Source: Desulfobacteraceae bacterium (GTDB taxonomy: Bacteria > Desulfobacterota > DSM-4660 > Desulfatiglandales > Desulfatiglandaceae). Taken from it: a stretch of 31,239 nucleotides of DNA. The notes beneath the pieces were generated by a model. It was not told the DNA's origin and did not search any database. It was given only the letters and a program-made list of their open reading frames with translations. This document shows positions 1 through 8,013 of this stretch, piece by piece. The DNA lies in assembly GCA_030642205.1 (NCBI GenBank), contig DAOWOF010000004.1:1-31239 (forward strand). Reading direction: 5' to 3'. Position numbers and translations under genes: made by a program. Position 1 is the first letter of the stretch. Every line of letters starts with the position of its first letter.

Positions 1-1
1 C

Positions 2-691
2 AAGCTTCCAGGACTTAGAGGCAGTATCTTTCAGGATATGGGAGAACAGCCAGTGCGAATTGATGTTTTTGGCAGTATTTTTGGTGAAGAAGCCAAAGAC
101 AATCATCTCTCTTTTATCCGGGAACAATATCTTTCAGCCGAACCTGTAATCTTTATTTCTGAAACTGTTAAAGACACACAGATCGAGGAAATGCTGATTG
201 AAAACTTCGAGGTATATGAATCATCTGATTTTCATGACACATTAAAATACAGGATATCTTTGATAGAGTATATTAAACCGCCGGAAAAAATCGAAGCTGG
301 AATGTTGGAAAAAGACATTTTAAGCATATCCGAAGATCGGTTCGATGCCCTTGTCGAAGATGTTGAACTCTCAAGCATGGATGGCCTTTTAAGCGACTTC
401 TCGGATCAATTTTCCGACATGGATATAGATACATTACTGGATGCCTTGCCTCAGGATCTTTTAGATAAGCTTGGCGATCTTCTCGGCATAGGCTATGAAA
501 ATCATTCCGAGGTATTAAAAGATACGATCAATGATGCAATCAGTCTTGATTCCGATGGCATTAATGTAGCTGATACTGTGGCGGGATCCGCAAAAATCGC
601 AGCAAAACTTGTTATGACCATACTTAGTGCAAGTGATGATAAAAAGGCAAGTTGGACAAACCTGGCGGAAAAATTTAAACAATTACTTTAA
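2..691 (+). CDS. Contractile-tail-associated protein, 5' end outside window
   Basis: The frame is open from the first complete codon (base 2), 12 codons before the first internal ATG at 38, so the true start lies to the left. The visible N-terminal part (LPGLRGSIFQDMGEQPVRI, then a stretch ending SLIEYIKPPE) resembles the segment of tail or baseplate-linker proteins that precede the hub gene in contractile tails, related to LysM or DNA-circularisation-type tail proteins; this is recognition by eye. The C-terminal half is Asp/Leu-rich (about residues 105-165) and ends in a helical segment with small residues. It is followed after 15 bases by a small peptide gene with a strong Shine-Dalgarno. 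The role is inferred from position just upstream of gpD- and gpV-like genes: sheath/tube-to-baseplate junction. I do not recognise the acidic C-terminal domain. Confidence 0.6.
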   Translation, partial: KLPGLRGSIFQDMGEQPVRIDVFGSIFGEEAKDNHLSFIREQYLSAEPVIFISETVKDTQIEEMLIENFEVYESSDFHDTLKYRISLIEYIKPPEKIEAGMLEKDILSISEDRFDALVEDVELSSMDGLLSDFSDQFSDMDIDTLLDALPQDLLDKLGDLLGIGYENHSEVLKDTINDAISLDSDGINVADTVAGSAKIAAKLVMTILSASDDKKASWTNLAEKFKQLL

Positions 692-706
692 TTAAGGAGG
701 AAGATC

Positions 707-889
707 ATGGCTTTTACAATGGATGACCTAAATCAACTTGAAACAAAAATTACCGGCCCCGGTGGAGTATTAGAAAAAATAGGGGAGCTTGCTGAAGCTG
801 GTGAAGAAGGAAAATCCGCCAAGATAATTGGTCTGATTGGTTCTATTATCGGTTTGATAATTACAGCTATCAAGGCAGCTATTGACTAG
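707..889 (+). CDS. 60-residue peptide with a hydrophobic C-terminal helix
   Basis: The start is well set: a strong Shine-Dalgarno AAGGAGG (694-700) lies 6 bases before ATG. Residues 1-37 are polar and Gly-rich; residues 40-59 form one hydrophobic helix (IIGLIGSIIGLIITAIKAAI) with glycines at 42, 45 and 49, the spacing seen in helix-packing motifs. There is no signal peptidase site and no Cys. It lies inside a contractile-tail operon between a tail-junction protein and the gpD-like hub. I do not recognise a family. Possible roles, all inference: a membrane-active cargo, a holin-like peptide, or a plug in the tube lumen. The strong ribosome site suggests high output compared with its neighbours. 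Confidence 0.7.
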   Translation: MAFTMDDLNQLETKITGPGGVLEKIGELAEAGEEGKSAKIIGLIGSIIGLIITAIKAAID

Positions 890-892
890 GGA

Positions 893-909
893 GCGCCATA
901 TTATGGCGC
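893..909 (+). terminator. Hairpin just after the small peptide gene
   Basis: GCGCCATA and TATGGCGC form a near-perfect palindrome (893-900 / 902-909) four bases after the stop codon, giving a GCGCCA/TGGCGC stem with a five-base loop. A second possible pairing joins GGGAGC (889-894) with GCTCCC (929-934). There is no clear U-tract, so it may act as an attenuator or RNA-stabilising hairpin rather than a strong terminator. Confidence 0.4.
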
Positions 910-1098
910 CATTTGGCTTATTACTTTAGCTCCCTTATAATTTAATTATATTAAACAACTACAAAGTCGTAGCGGCTTTTTTAAGGAAGGCTGCAATCCG
1001 GATGTCGAAAATCGCTAATTAGCCGCTGCGCCTTGTCTCTTGTTTTTTCCCTCTCTTAGAGGTTTGGCCAAATCCTTACCACAAGGAGATAATAAAAG
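910..1098. other. Intergenic stretch before the MITE
   Basis: No reading frame is supported here. Small structures are visible: AGCGGC (972-977) can pair with GCCGCT (about 1022-1027), and CCTCT/AGAGG forms a short hairpin near 1050-1063. AAGGAG at 1083-1088 probably belonged to the leader of the gpD-like gene before the MITE was inserted at 1099. I see no promoter that I can defend. Confidence 0.4.
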
Positions 1099-1348
1099 GT
1101 AACTATTCAGCGAATATACGCCGCAGCGCTAATCTGATTAAACCATGAAAAACTCATGGATAAGAGGTCGTAAAGAAAGAACCCGTTAAATATAAACATC
1201 TAATGATACACTAGGAAATTCTACAAATAGATTCAGCCCTGATGGGTTTTTTCTTAACGATCTCTAATACATTCAAACAGTTTCAAAGTTTAATCATATC
1301 AGTGTTGCGTGTCTGAAATCAGCATCTTTGAAATAGCTGAATAGTTGC
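1099..1348. mobile_element. IS66-type MITE, 250 bp, with 8-bp target duplication
   Basis: The element begins GTAACTATTCAGC (1099-1111) and ends GCTGAATAGTTGC (1336-1348). These are inverted repeats matching at 12 of 13 positions. It is flanked by a perfect 8-bp direct repeat AATAAAAG (1091-1098 and 1349-1356). Ends starting GTAA with 8-bp target duplications are typical of the IS66 family. No reading frame of useful length lies inside, so it is a non-autonomous miniature element. It sits 10 bases before the start of the gpD-like gene and moves the AAGGAG at 1083-1088 away from that gene. Confidence 0.85.
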
Positions 1349-1366
1349 AATAAAAGTCTTATACAA

Positions 1367-2350
1367 ATGACGATATTGCATCCTTCATTTGAAATCGTCT
1401 CTGATTCAGGCCGTATTAATCCAGCCTTTTTACAGGCCCCTGAAATAATTACCGTGGAAAGAGATATTTATTCAGGCGCTGATACCTTTGAATTGATTTA
1501 CGCGCCTGACGCTGACCTCCAATTTCAGACAGATGAGATAATTTCAATTTCTCTCGGTTATAATGATGAAAATCAGGAAATTATCAAAGGTATGATAACC
1601 GAGATTACAAGTGATCTTTCATTTTTGAAAATCCGTGGTTATAATGAGCAGATTTTTCTTGTGAATATGCATCTCGCCCAAACCTATGAACGTCAGAACG
1701 CGGGTGATATTGTAAGTGATATCTGCGATATTGCGCAAGTCCGAACAGACAGAATTGATAATGGAATTGATCTTTTCTTTTACTACCTTGCTCAAGATAA
1801 AAACTGTTTTGAGCATATCCATGATCTTGCCAGGAAAAATGGCTATGTAACCTATATGAACGAAGAAGGTAAATTAAACTTCTGTGAGCCTGGCGCTGGA
1901 AATGATCATTCAATTACTTATGGTGTTGATCTCCTTCAAATAATTGCTATTAGCCAAAAACAGGTCTACAGTGGAGTTCGTGTTTTTGGAGAAAGTCCCG
2001 CAAGTTCACAGGGAGATGATACAATGAGCTGGCTCACCAGTAAGGAAGATGAAATAAAAGCCGAAAAAGGCGATATGTCTGGCGAAGTTCTTGTTATTTC
2101 GGATAAGAGTCTGAGAATCCAGGAAGCCACAGCAAAAAGGGCAGAAGCTAAATTAAAAAGGATCCGGAAAGCTTCCTTGTATGGTAGATTGCTTATCATA
2201 GGAAAGCAGGACATGTTTCCTGGAGATCATTTTCATGTGGAGGACTGCTCAAACATCGACAAAGGCAAAAAACTTTTTATTAACAGGATTGTCCATATTT
2301 TTTCCAAAAAAGAAGGATTTTTATCCTATATTGATTTCAGGGAAGCATAG
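1367..2350 (+). CDS. gpD-like tail hub protein (phage late control D family)
   Basis: The 327-residue product fits the phage late-control-D/gp27-like hub family: an N-terminal strand-rich domain (FEIVSDSGRINP, then a segment like ADTFELIYAPD), a middle section with DIVSDICDIAQV and a typical HIHDLARKNGYVTYMNEEGKL stretch near residues 150-170, and a C-terminal region ending in MFPGDHFHVEDC and HIFSKKEGF. In contractile tails this trimer forms the hub that carries the spike. In many injection systems hub and spike are fused (VgrG, Afp8); here they are separate genes, as in P2-like phages. No good Shine-Dalgarno precedes the ATG, because the MITE ends 18 bases upstream; pre-insertion spacing from AAGGAG would have been about 20 bases. 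Confidence 0.85.
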   Translation: MTILHPSFEIVSDSGRINPAFLQAPEIITVERDIYSGADTFELIYAPDADLQFQTDEIISISLGYNDENQEIIKGMITEITSDLSFLKIRGYNEQIFLVNMHLAQTYERQNAGDIVSDICDIAQVRTDRIDNGIDLFFYYLAQDKNCFEHIHDLARKNGYVTYMNEEGKLNFCEPGAGNDHSITYGVDLLQIIAISQKQVYSGVRVFGESPASSQGDDTMSWLTSKEDEIKAEKGDMSGEVLVISDKSLRIQEATAKRAEAKLKRIRKASLYGRLLIIGKQDMFPGDHFHVEDCSNIDKGKKLFINRIVHIFSKKEGFLSYIDFREA

Positions 2351-2373
2351 AGATACTTAAGCGGAAAATCATT

Positions 2374-3081
2374 TTGACACTTGTCTATACTATTCAAAAA
2401 ATAATAAGGGCGGAAATCAATAAACTAAAGTTTTCCGAGCTTGGAATTATAACATCAATTTTTCCTCACAGCGAAGATTCTGACAAGGATAATTACGAAG
2501 TTAATGTGATGCTGAAAGGATCAGGGCTTGAATTAAGAAAGGTCCCGGTTGCCACAGATCATATTGGAAACGTTAATATTCCTGATGTAGGCGATCTTGT
2601 TATGATTGCGTTTATTAACGGCAAAATCGATCAACCTGTGATAACCGGAAGGCTTTATGATCAGGATAAACGACCTCCTGTGAATCTTGAAAAAGAATAT
2701 CTTATCGAGGCTCCTTATGGAAGTAATACCCGCATTCAAATAGACAAGGACTTAAATCTTGTTCTGAAAACCGGAACGACCATTATTACGCTTAAAAATG
2801 ATTCGAATATAGAAATTAGTTCAGCAGACAAACTCGAACTTTCAGTAGAAGGGGACACAAACCTCTCCATTAAAGGTCAGGTAAGCCTGGATGTGGAAGG
2901 CGATATTTCCATTACTTCAAATAAAAATGTCAATATTGATTGTAAAAATGCGGCAATCAAGGCAACAGGAAATATAGACCTTGGAGAAAGCGGTGGAGCT
3001 GTTATCACAAATATGACACATAAATGCTTTCTTACCGGCGCGCCTCCTGTTGGATCTGCAACAGTAAAGGCCAAGGCCTAG
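2374..3081 (+). CDS. gpV-like baseplate assembly/spike protein
   Basis: The 235-residue product starts at TTG (2374); no in-frame ATG lies nearby. Residues 20-110 form the OB-like domain of gpV/gp5-type spikes (GIITSIFPHSEDSDKDNYEV, NIPDVGDLVMIAFING, QPVITGRLYDQ). Residues about 130-210 are a run of short alternating strands (IEISSADKLELSVEGDTNLS, ITSNKNVNIDCKN), the pattern expected of a triple-stranded beta-helix needle. The C-terminus has MTHKCFLTGAPPVGSATV. This is the membrane-puncturing spike fixed on the gpD-like hub. It follows the hub gene by 23 bases and is four bases from the next start. No separate PAAR tip gene is evident nearby. Confidence 0.85.
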   Translation: MTLVYTIQKIIRAEINKLKFSELGIITSIFPHSEDSDKDNYEVNVMLKGSGLELRKVPVATDHIGNVNIPDVGDLVMIAFINGKIDQPVITGRLYDQDKRPPVNLEKEYLIEAPYGSNTRIQIDKDLNLVLKTGTTIITLKNDSNIEISSADKLELSVEGDTNLSIKGQVSLDVEGDISITSNKNVNIDCKNAAIKATGNIDLGESGGAVITNMTHKCFLTGAPPVGSATVKAKA

Positions 3082-3084
3082 GAT

Positions 3085-3534
3085 ATGCCAGCGCCTCCAA
3101 AGGCACAAATACTTCCTTTTGTGCAAGCAGCTGCGTCAAAAGCGGGATTTACTGGCGAAAACATTTCAGATCTTTCCGATGTGATCGCGGATTCTGTGGC
3201 ACAGGCGCTTTCCATATTCCAGGCACAGGCAAAAGCGCTGCCAGGAATACCCGCTGTTGTCGCTCCGCCTCCCGCTGCTCCTGTCGGCTCTACAGTGGGG
3301 CCGGGGATGCTGATGCCTCCTCCTGCGGGAGGCCCTGACAAGGCAAGCATAAAACCAATAGTGGACTCGCTTTTTTCAGCCAAAGGATTTACCGGAGAAA
3401 ACATTTCAGACCTCGCGGATGTTATTGCCGAAGGTATAGCCCAGGGGATATCCTTGTTTACTGTAATGGTCAAGGTCGCGCCAGGGATCCCGATAGCAGG
3501 AGGAGTCACTGCTGCGCCGGGAACCTTAATCTAG
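3085..3534 (+). CDS. Small tail protein with two copies of an unrecognised domain
   Basis: The 149-residue protein consists of two related units (about 1-72 and 86-149). Each contains a helix, the core FTGENISDL(S/A)DVIA, a second helix, then PGIP and a Pro/Gly/Ala-rich tail ending in VGPGML or AAPGTLI. A third copy is the next gene. Position between spike and gp25 wedge suggests a baseplate or spike-tip component, where injection systems often have PAAR genes, but no PAAR motif is visible and I do not recognise the fold. The gene is clearly richer in G+C than its neighbours. Start is ATG, four bases after the previous stop, so translation is probably coupled. Confidence 0.75.
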   Translation: MPAPPKAQILPFVQAAASKAGFTGENISDLSDVIADSVAQALSIFQAQAKALPGIPAVVAPPPAAPVGSTVGPGMLMPPPAGGPDKASIKPIVDSLFSAKGFTGENISDLADVIAEGIAQGISLFTVMVKVAPGIPIAGGVTAAPGTLI

Positions 3535-3583
3535 GCCAATAAAGCAACTAGACTTCTTTCCTGAATCAAACAGGATCAATAAA

Positions 3584-3799
3584 ATGCCAGCGCCGTCGAA
3601 AGAAGCTATCAAACCTTTTATAGACGGAGCCTTTGCTTCCAAAGGCTTCACAGGTGAAAACATTTCGGATCTTTCCGATATAATCGCGGAAGCAATTGCG
3701 ATGGGCCTTGATCTTTTTTTAAAGCAGGTTATGGTCGCGCCAGGAATCCCTGCGCCTCCGCCTGCCGGCCCTACTTCCGCTCCGGGGACATTAGTTTAG
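3584..3799 (+). CDS. Single-domain paralogue of the preceding repeat protein
   Basis: The 71-residue protein is one unit of the repeat in the preceding gene: AIKPFIDGAFASKGFTGENI, then SDLSDIIAEAIAMGLDLF, then VAPGIPAPPPAGP and a final SAPGTLV. Identity to the second unit of the upstream gene is high across the core, so the three copies probably arose by duplication. The upstream spacer (3535-3583) holds no gene and only a weak ribosome site (CAGGA). The stop is two bases before the gp25-like start. Function is unknown; a baseplate role is inferred from position. Confidence 0.72.
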   Translation: MPAPSKEAIKPFIDGAFASKGFTGENISDLSDIIAEAIAMGLDLFLKQVMVAPGIPAPPPAGPTSAPGTLV

Positions 3800-3801
3800 C
3801 T

Positions 3802-4224
3802 ATGGACTACTCATCATCAGGCAATGATTTGAAAATTAAGGACTGGAATCTGGGGAAGGATCTGGCCCCCAAAAGAGGAAACAAAACAGACTACTCAACT
3901 ATTTCCGGCCTTGATAACCTTGCCCAGGCTATCAAGATCAGGCTCCTTGCCGCCAGGGGATCTTATACCAGGCTGGGGCATCCCTCTTTTGGGTCAAGAT
4001 TGCATGAACTGGTTGGCGAGCTGAATAATGAAATTAATCTGAAACTGGCAGAGCATTTCGTAAAGGAAGCGCTTACGATGGAAAAAAGGATCAAGGCGAT
4101 CAATAAAGTCAAGGCCGAGAAAAATTCCCATAACAGGGAAATCATTGATATTCGGATTAATGTCAGCGTTTCAGAAAGCCCTGGTGAATTAAATCTGGTA
4201 GTGCCATTCTACTGGGGAGCCTAA
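3802..4224 (+). CDS. gp25/gpW-like baseplate wedge protein
   Basis: The 140-residue product has the usual length and features of the GPW/gp25 family: IKIRLLAARGSYTRLGHPSF with GSRLHELVGE following, a helix NLKLAEHFVKEALTMEKRI, and a terminal strand ELNLVVPFYWGA. In T4 and P2 tails, and in type VI and extracellular injection systems, this protein is part of the wedge that clamps the first sheath ring to the baseplate. It is followed after four bases by the gpJ-like gene, the usual order in P2-type and eCIS clusters. The family includes inactive lysozyme-named members, so no enzyme activity is implied. Confidence 0.85.
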   Translation: MDYSSSGNDLKIKDWNLGKDLAPKRGNKTDYSTISGLDNLAQAIKIRLLAARGSYTRLGHPSFGSRLHELVGELNNEINLKLAEHFVKEALTMEKRIKAINKVKAEKNSHNREIIDIRINVSVSESPGELNLVVPFYWGA

Positions 4225-4228
4225 AAAG

Positions 4229-5971
4229 ATGACCTTTATTCCAAGAAATTATGATCAGATCGTCGAAGACATGCTAACCAGCATCACAGGCGGAGAAGTT
4301 GGCGAGACGCATCTCTTTGATGAGACTCAAAATAATTATGAGCTGGGAACAGATCAAAGTAATATCTCAAATATCACCATGGTCTATTCCTTAAATCAGG
4401 AAGGCATTAATAAAGTCTTTGTTCCTGAGATTGATTATGTTCACGTTAAACCGAATATCCTTTCATTTATTCAGGGCGGCAGCAGACCGGATAATGGGAC
4501 TTTAATCAAAGTAAATTATTATCTGGAAGATATTGAGCCGGTAATCACTGACCGCAATGTCGGATCAGTGGCAAGAACAATAACAGAAGCCTTTTCCAGA
4601 GAAATAGCCATTCTCTTTTCTCAGTTAAATGTTGTCTACAAAAGCGCGTTTATTGAAACAGCCTCAGGAACCGCTCTTGATATGCTTGTCTCTATTCTGG
4701 GGATTAACCGGTTCAAAGGAGGATTTGCTACAGGAGTAGTCAGATTTAGCCGCAATACTCCTGCTCCCGGGGATATTACCATACCTGCCGCGACAATTGT
4801 TTCTGATCTGGCGGATAAACCCCTTAAATATTTAATTACCAAAGAGAAGATTCTTCGCGCTGGTCAGCTTGAAGTGGATGTCCCTGTGCGGGCAACAGTT
4901 AAAGAACAAACAAGCAAAGCCAGAACAATAGTCCTGATGCCCAAACCTGTGCTCGGAATAGAGAAAATAGAAAACCCCGAAGAGACTGTTATTGGCACAA
5001 AAGAAGAAACAGATGATGAATTGCGGTCAAGGGCAAGAAGAATAATAAAGGGGAGCACAACAGCTACTATTGAAGCAATGAAACTAGCACTTTTAGGGAT
5101 ACCTCATTTAAGCTCGGTGAATATTGTTGACCGGCCAAAGGGTGTTAATGGCAGGGTTGATATTATTGTGGATACGGAAAAGGATTTTAATACAATCAGT
5201 CCGGAGATTAATGAAATACTCTATAAGCTAAAACCTGCAGGGATATATATAGATGTTTCCGCAACAACTAAAGTTTATCCTCAATATGATTTTACTTTGA
5301 TTCCGAAAACATCTATTACCGACCAGGAAACGACTTCCTTGCAAACTGAAATATCAAATAATATTGACGAGTATTTTAAATCATTAAAACCCGGAGAAAA
5401 TGTCCAGGCAAAAAGGCTTGTTTCCATAATCCTTTCATCTGACAAGATATACGATGTCACATACAACTCATCAGAGGTTAAGCTCCTTGACAAGGACAAA
5501 CAGGAATTAATGAGCAGAGGACTTTTGAACGGAGATATTTTCGTTAACACGTCAGAGAAGATTACTTTCCAGAATGAAAATATAGCCCTTAATTTTCTTG
5601 CCGAGGAGTCAATTTATGATTCAGGCGCTGAAGATGAGGTAATCCATCCTGTCTTTGTGGATGTTATAATCATGATTTCGATTGAAACAGACCGTTTTGA
5701 TTTTAGAAAGATCAAAAAAATTATTGAGGGAAAAACGCGTCTGTTTTTTGATAATCTGACTCAGGGGGACAGATTCTATCTCAAGGATCTCTTCCTGGCC
5801 CTGGAAGATGAAGAATCAAGATATATCATAATTAAATCTGACTCAATGATAAGAACTATTCATTCCATGGACGGGATTATTCTTAACTTGAGATCGGATA
5901 ATGATATCGATGAAATCAGAAACCAGGAAGAGCTGAGAGTTCTTTCCGTGGAAATCTCACAAGAGGATTGA
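4229..5971 (+). CDS. gpJ-like baseplate protein (Baseplate_J family)
   Basis: The 580-residue protein contains the family hallmark around residues 110-195: GSVARTITEAFSREIAIL, then FIETASGTALDMLVSILGI, then a strand-rich ITIPAATIVSD segment. A second conserved part follows at about 245-300 (ETDDELRSRARRIIKGSTTA with TIEAMKLALLGIPHLSSVNI close by). It is longer than P2 gpJ and nearer the large gp6/Afp11-like forms, with an extra C-terminal region (residues 450-580) that is acidic and strand-rich. In contractile tails it forms the inner wedge ring. Its last codons overlap the region of the next start. Confidence 0.85.
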   Translation: MTFIPRNYDQIVEDMLTSITGGEVGETHLFDETQNNYELGTDQSNISNITMVYSLNQEGINKVFVPEIDYVHVKPNILSFIQGGSRPDNGTLIKVNYYLEDIEPVITDRNVGSVARTITEAFSREIAILFSQLNVVYKSAFIETASGTALDMLVSILGINRFKGGFATGVVRFSRNTPAPGDITIPAATIVSDLADKPLKYLITKEKILRAGQLEVDVPVRATVKEQTSKARTIVLMPKPVLGIEKIENPEETVIGTKEETDDELRSRARRIIKGSTTATIEAMKLALLGIPHLSSVNIVDRPKGVNGRVDIIVDTEKDFNTISPEINEILYKLKPAGIYIDVSATTKVYPQYDFTLIPKTSITDQETTSLQTEISNNIDEYFKSLKPGENVQAKRLVSIILSSDKIYDVTYNSSEVKLLDKDKQELMSRGLLNGDIFVNTSEKITFQNENIALNFLAEESIYDSGAEDEVIHPVFVDVIIMISIETDRFDFRKIKKIIEGKTRLFFDNLTQGDRFYLKDLFLALEDEESRYIIIKSDSMIRTIHSMDGIILNLRSDNDIDEIRNQEELRVLSVEISQED

Positions 5972-5973
5972 TT

Positions 5974-7455
5974 GTGGCAAAAATTGAAAATAAATCTATT
6001 GACCGTTTAATAGATAATTTGCCATCCTTTTTTCAAGCACAAAAAGGGATGCTGATTCATTCCCTTTTTAAGGCTGTGGGGCGGGAACTGGATGAAATAG
6101 ACATCGGGATGGACCATGTTTTCAAATCCTGGCTTGTGGATTATGCGGATAAAGATATAAACGCAGCGGGATTGGATGATGACCTCCTGAAAAATGCCCG
6201 CATCTTTGGCATTACAATCGAGGAAGGCGAAACACCTGGAGAATTTAAAGACAGGGTTAAAGATGCTATTCTTGATTACGCATTTAAAAGACCGGAAAGG
6301 ATGCCTGATGATCTGACAAGAATAGCGCTGATGTTTGATCTCAAACCTGAGTCTGATGAATCAGCGGAAACCTTCCGAAAAAGGCTGAAGGCCACCATCC
6401 ATATTTACCTTTCAGGTATGGGAACTATTGATGCCATTATTGGAATGACAGCATTAACCTATCTGTTTGATCCTGAAAAAACCAGTATAACCAGGCCCTC
6501 AATTGAAGACCCTTTTACAACCACAGCCCTTTTAAAAAATACATCTGACAAAATATCTAAAATCAAAACAATTGAAAACCCTCCTGTCAAAATAAGATCA
6601 AGACAGATAGATCTTTTCCACGGGATAATATTTGAGGTTTATAATAAGGGCTTGTTTGATGTTTTTTTTGATATTGAAATACAAACACAGGCAAATGGGA
6701 TGGCATTTCCTGTTATCACAAATCTGACTTCACAAGAACAATTGATATTTAATGGTATTATTCCCAAAGATGAAATATTCCTCGCGAAGGCCGGATCAGA
6801 CAAGGCCAGTCCTTATACAATATATATTGGAAATAGAACAACAGAAGGCCTTAATTTATGGAAAGGCGATTTCTTTGATTCCGGAAAATTTGACTACGCG
6901 TATTTTATTGAACCAGGCTCCAGGCTGGTATTGCCTATTGGCAGATCTGAAATCAGATTTGATTTAAAGGATCCTTTTTATGACGAAGCTTTTTTTAACG
7001 CATCAGTATTTCAAATGGATGAAGTCGGACAGTTTGATCTCAAGGCCTTTGATAATTGCGCCTTTAAACCTGCCCAACCCAATGGCAAATTGACACTTTC
7101 CTGGGAGGAAAGAAAGCCAGCTTCCTTTAAAATCGATCTGCCATTTTCACTATTTTCCGAAGAACAGGCCAAAACCATCAAATTAAAAAAGGTAATAGCA
7201 GGAATCAAACCGGCAGGAGTAGAAGCAGTTATAGGAACAAACAAAGAGCTTGCGCTGGAAGAAGTTATATTAGAGGATGAACTAAAAGAATACGCCTTAA
7301 AATCAATTAATTATGAACAAGTAAAAAACACAGATTTCATTAATACCTTTAAACTCAAAAAATCGGGACATGAAGAAGCTCAAGACATGTTTGATACATT
7401 AAAATTCAGGGGTATTTTTGAAATGACAAGATTTGAAGAGTCTTTATTCATTTAA
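5974..7455 (+). CDS. gpI-like tail/baseplate protein
   Basis: I choose GTG at 5974 because AAGAGG (5961-5966) then has normal spacing; a TTG at 5968 overlapping the gpJ stop is possible but too close. The N-terminal 180 residues fit tail protein I/gp7-like wedge proteins: LIDNLPSFFQAQKGMLIHSL, a repeated GETPGEFKDRVKDAILDYAF / SDESAETFRKRLKATIHIYL helix pattern, and GMGTIDAIIGM. The rest (about 190-490) is strand-rich and not recognised; it may be the distal wedge arm or fibre attachment. Order gpW-gpJ-gpI is conserved in P2-like tails and eCIS clusters. Confidence 0.75.
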   Translation: MAKIENKSIDRLIDNLPSFFQAQKGMLIHSLFKAVGRELDEIDIGMDHVFKSWLVDYADKDINAAGLDDDLLKNARIFGITIEEGETPGEFKDRVKDAILDYAFKRPERMPDDLTRIALMFDLKPESDESAETFRKRLKATIHIYLSGMGTIDAIIGMTALTYLFDPEKTSITRPSIEDPFTTTALLKNTSDKISKIKTIENPPVKIRSRQIDLFHGIIFEVYNKGLFDVFFDIEIQTQANGMAFPVITNLTSQEQLIFNGIIPKDEIFLAKAGSDKASPYTIYIGNRTTEGLNLWKGDFFDSGKFDYAYFIEPGSRLVLPIGRSEIRFDLKDPFYDEAFFNASVFQMDEVGQFDLKAFDNCAFKPAQPNGKLTLSWEERKPASFKIDLPFSLFSEEQAKTIKLKKVIAGIKPAGVEAVIGTNKELALEEVILEDELKEYALKSINYEQVKNTDFINTFKLKKSGHEEAQDMFDTLKFRGIFEMTRFEESLFI

Positions 7456-7468
7456 ATGAGGTGAACAA

Positions 7469-7963
7469 TTGAATGAAATAAACAGGATGAACGGCAAAGT
7501 CAGGCTTGTTTTAAAGAACAAACAGGGAAATATTATTCAAAAACAGCATATAAAAAATATGATCCTGAACAGCGGAAGACAACTTATGGCCAACCTGTTT
7601 GCAGGACAAGTCGCTGGCGGCGTGGAATATCTGGGGATAGGAACAGGCATATCAACTACAGATCCTTCAATGGAAAGTCTTGAAGCAGAAGCCAGGAGCC
7701 TTGTTCCAGGAACTTTGGCAAGAGCCCAGGTCACAAAGGAAATAAGAAGTACTGAAGATGGCAGCACAGTTATAGTTGAAGGAAATTTTTCAGGTGACAA
7801 TTTTGTTGCTGATGAGGAGTCTGAATTAAAGATTACTGAGGCTGGCCTCTTCACTCTTAATAGTGAAGAAGGTGTCTTATACAACAGGGTCACTTTTGAT
7901 AATATTCCGCTAAGAAGAGGTTATGAGTTGACACTTGTATGGAATATTGGGTTCCCTAGCTAG
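7469..7963 (+). CDS. Tail fibre-type protein
   Basis: Start is TTG at 7469, supported by GAGGTG at 7458-7463; an in-frame ATG is six codons on. The 164-residue product begins LVLKNKQGNIIQKQHIKNMI, contains MANLFAGQ and GVEYLGIGTG, and has near its end the motif ITEAGLF followed by LYNRVTFDNIPLRRGYELTL. This pattern is common in phage tail-fibre or distal tail proteins (ITEaGLF...RvtFp). It follows the gpI-like gene closely, the normal place for fibre genes. The exact role (fibre N-terminal adaptor or short fibre) is inferred. Confidence 0.65.
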   Translation: MNEINRMNGKVRLVLKNKQGNIIQKQHIKNMILNSGRQLMANLFAGQVAGGVEYLGIGTGISTTDPSMESLEAEARSLVPGTLARAQVTKEIRSTEDGSTVIVEGNFSGDNFVADEESELKITEAGLFTLNSEEGVLYNRVTFDNIPLRRGYELTLVWNIGFPS

Positions 7964-8013
7964 AAAAAAATTCATTGATTGACTATATACGCTTGAATTA
8001 AAGGAGAGTTCTT

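Noticed and set aside
1605..1913. Frames opposite the gpD-like gene and other frames antisense to clear genes
   Set aside because: They lie wholly inside well-supported genes, lack ribosome sites and give no recognisable protein.
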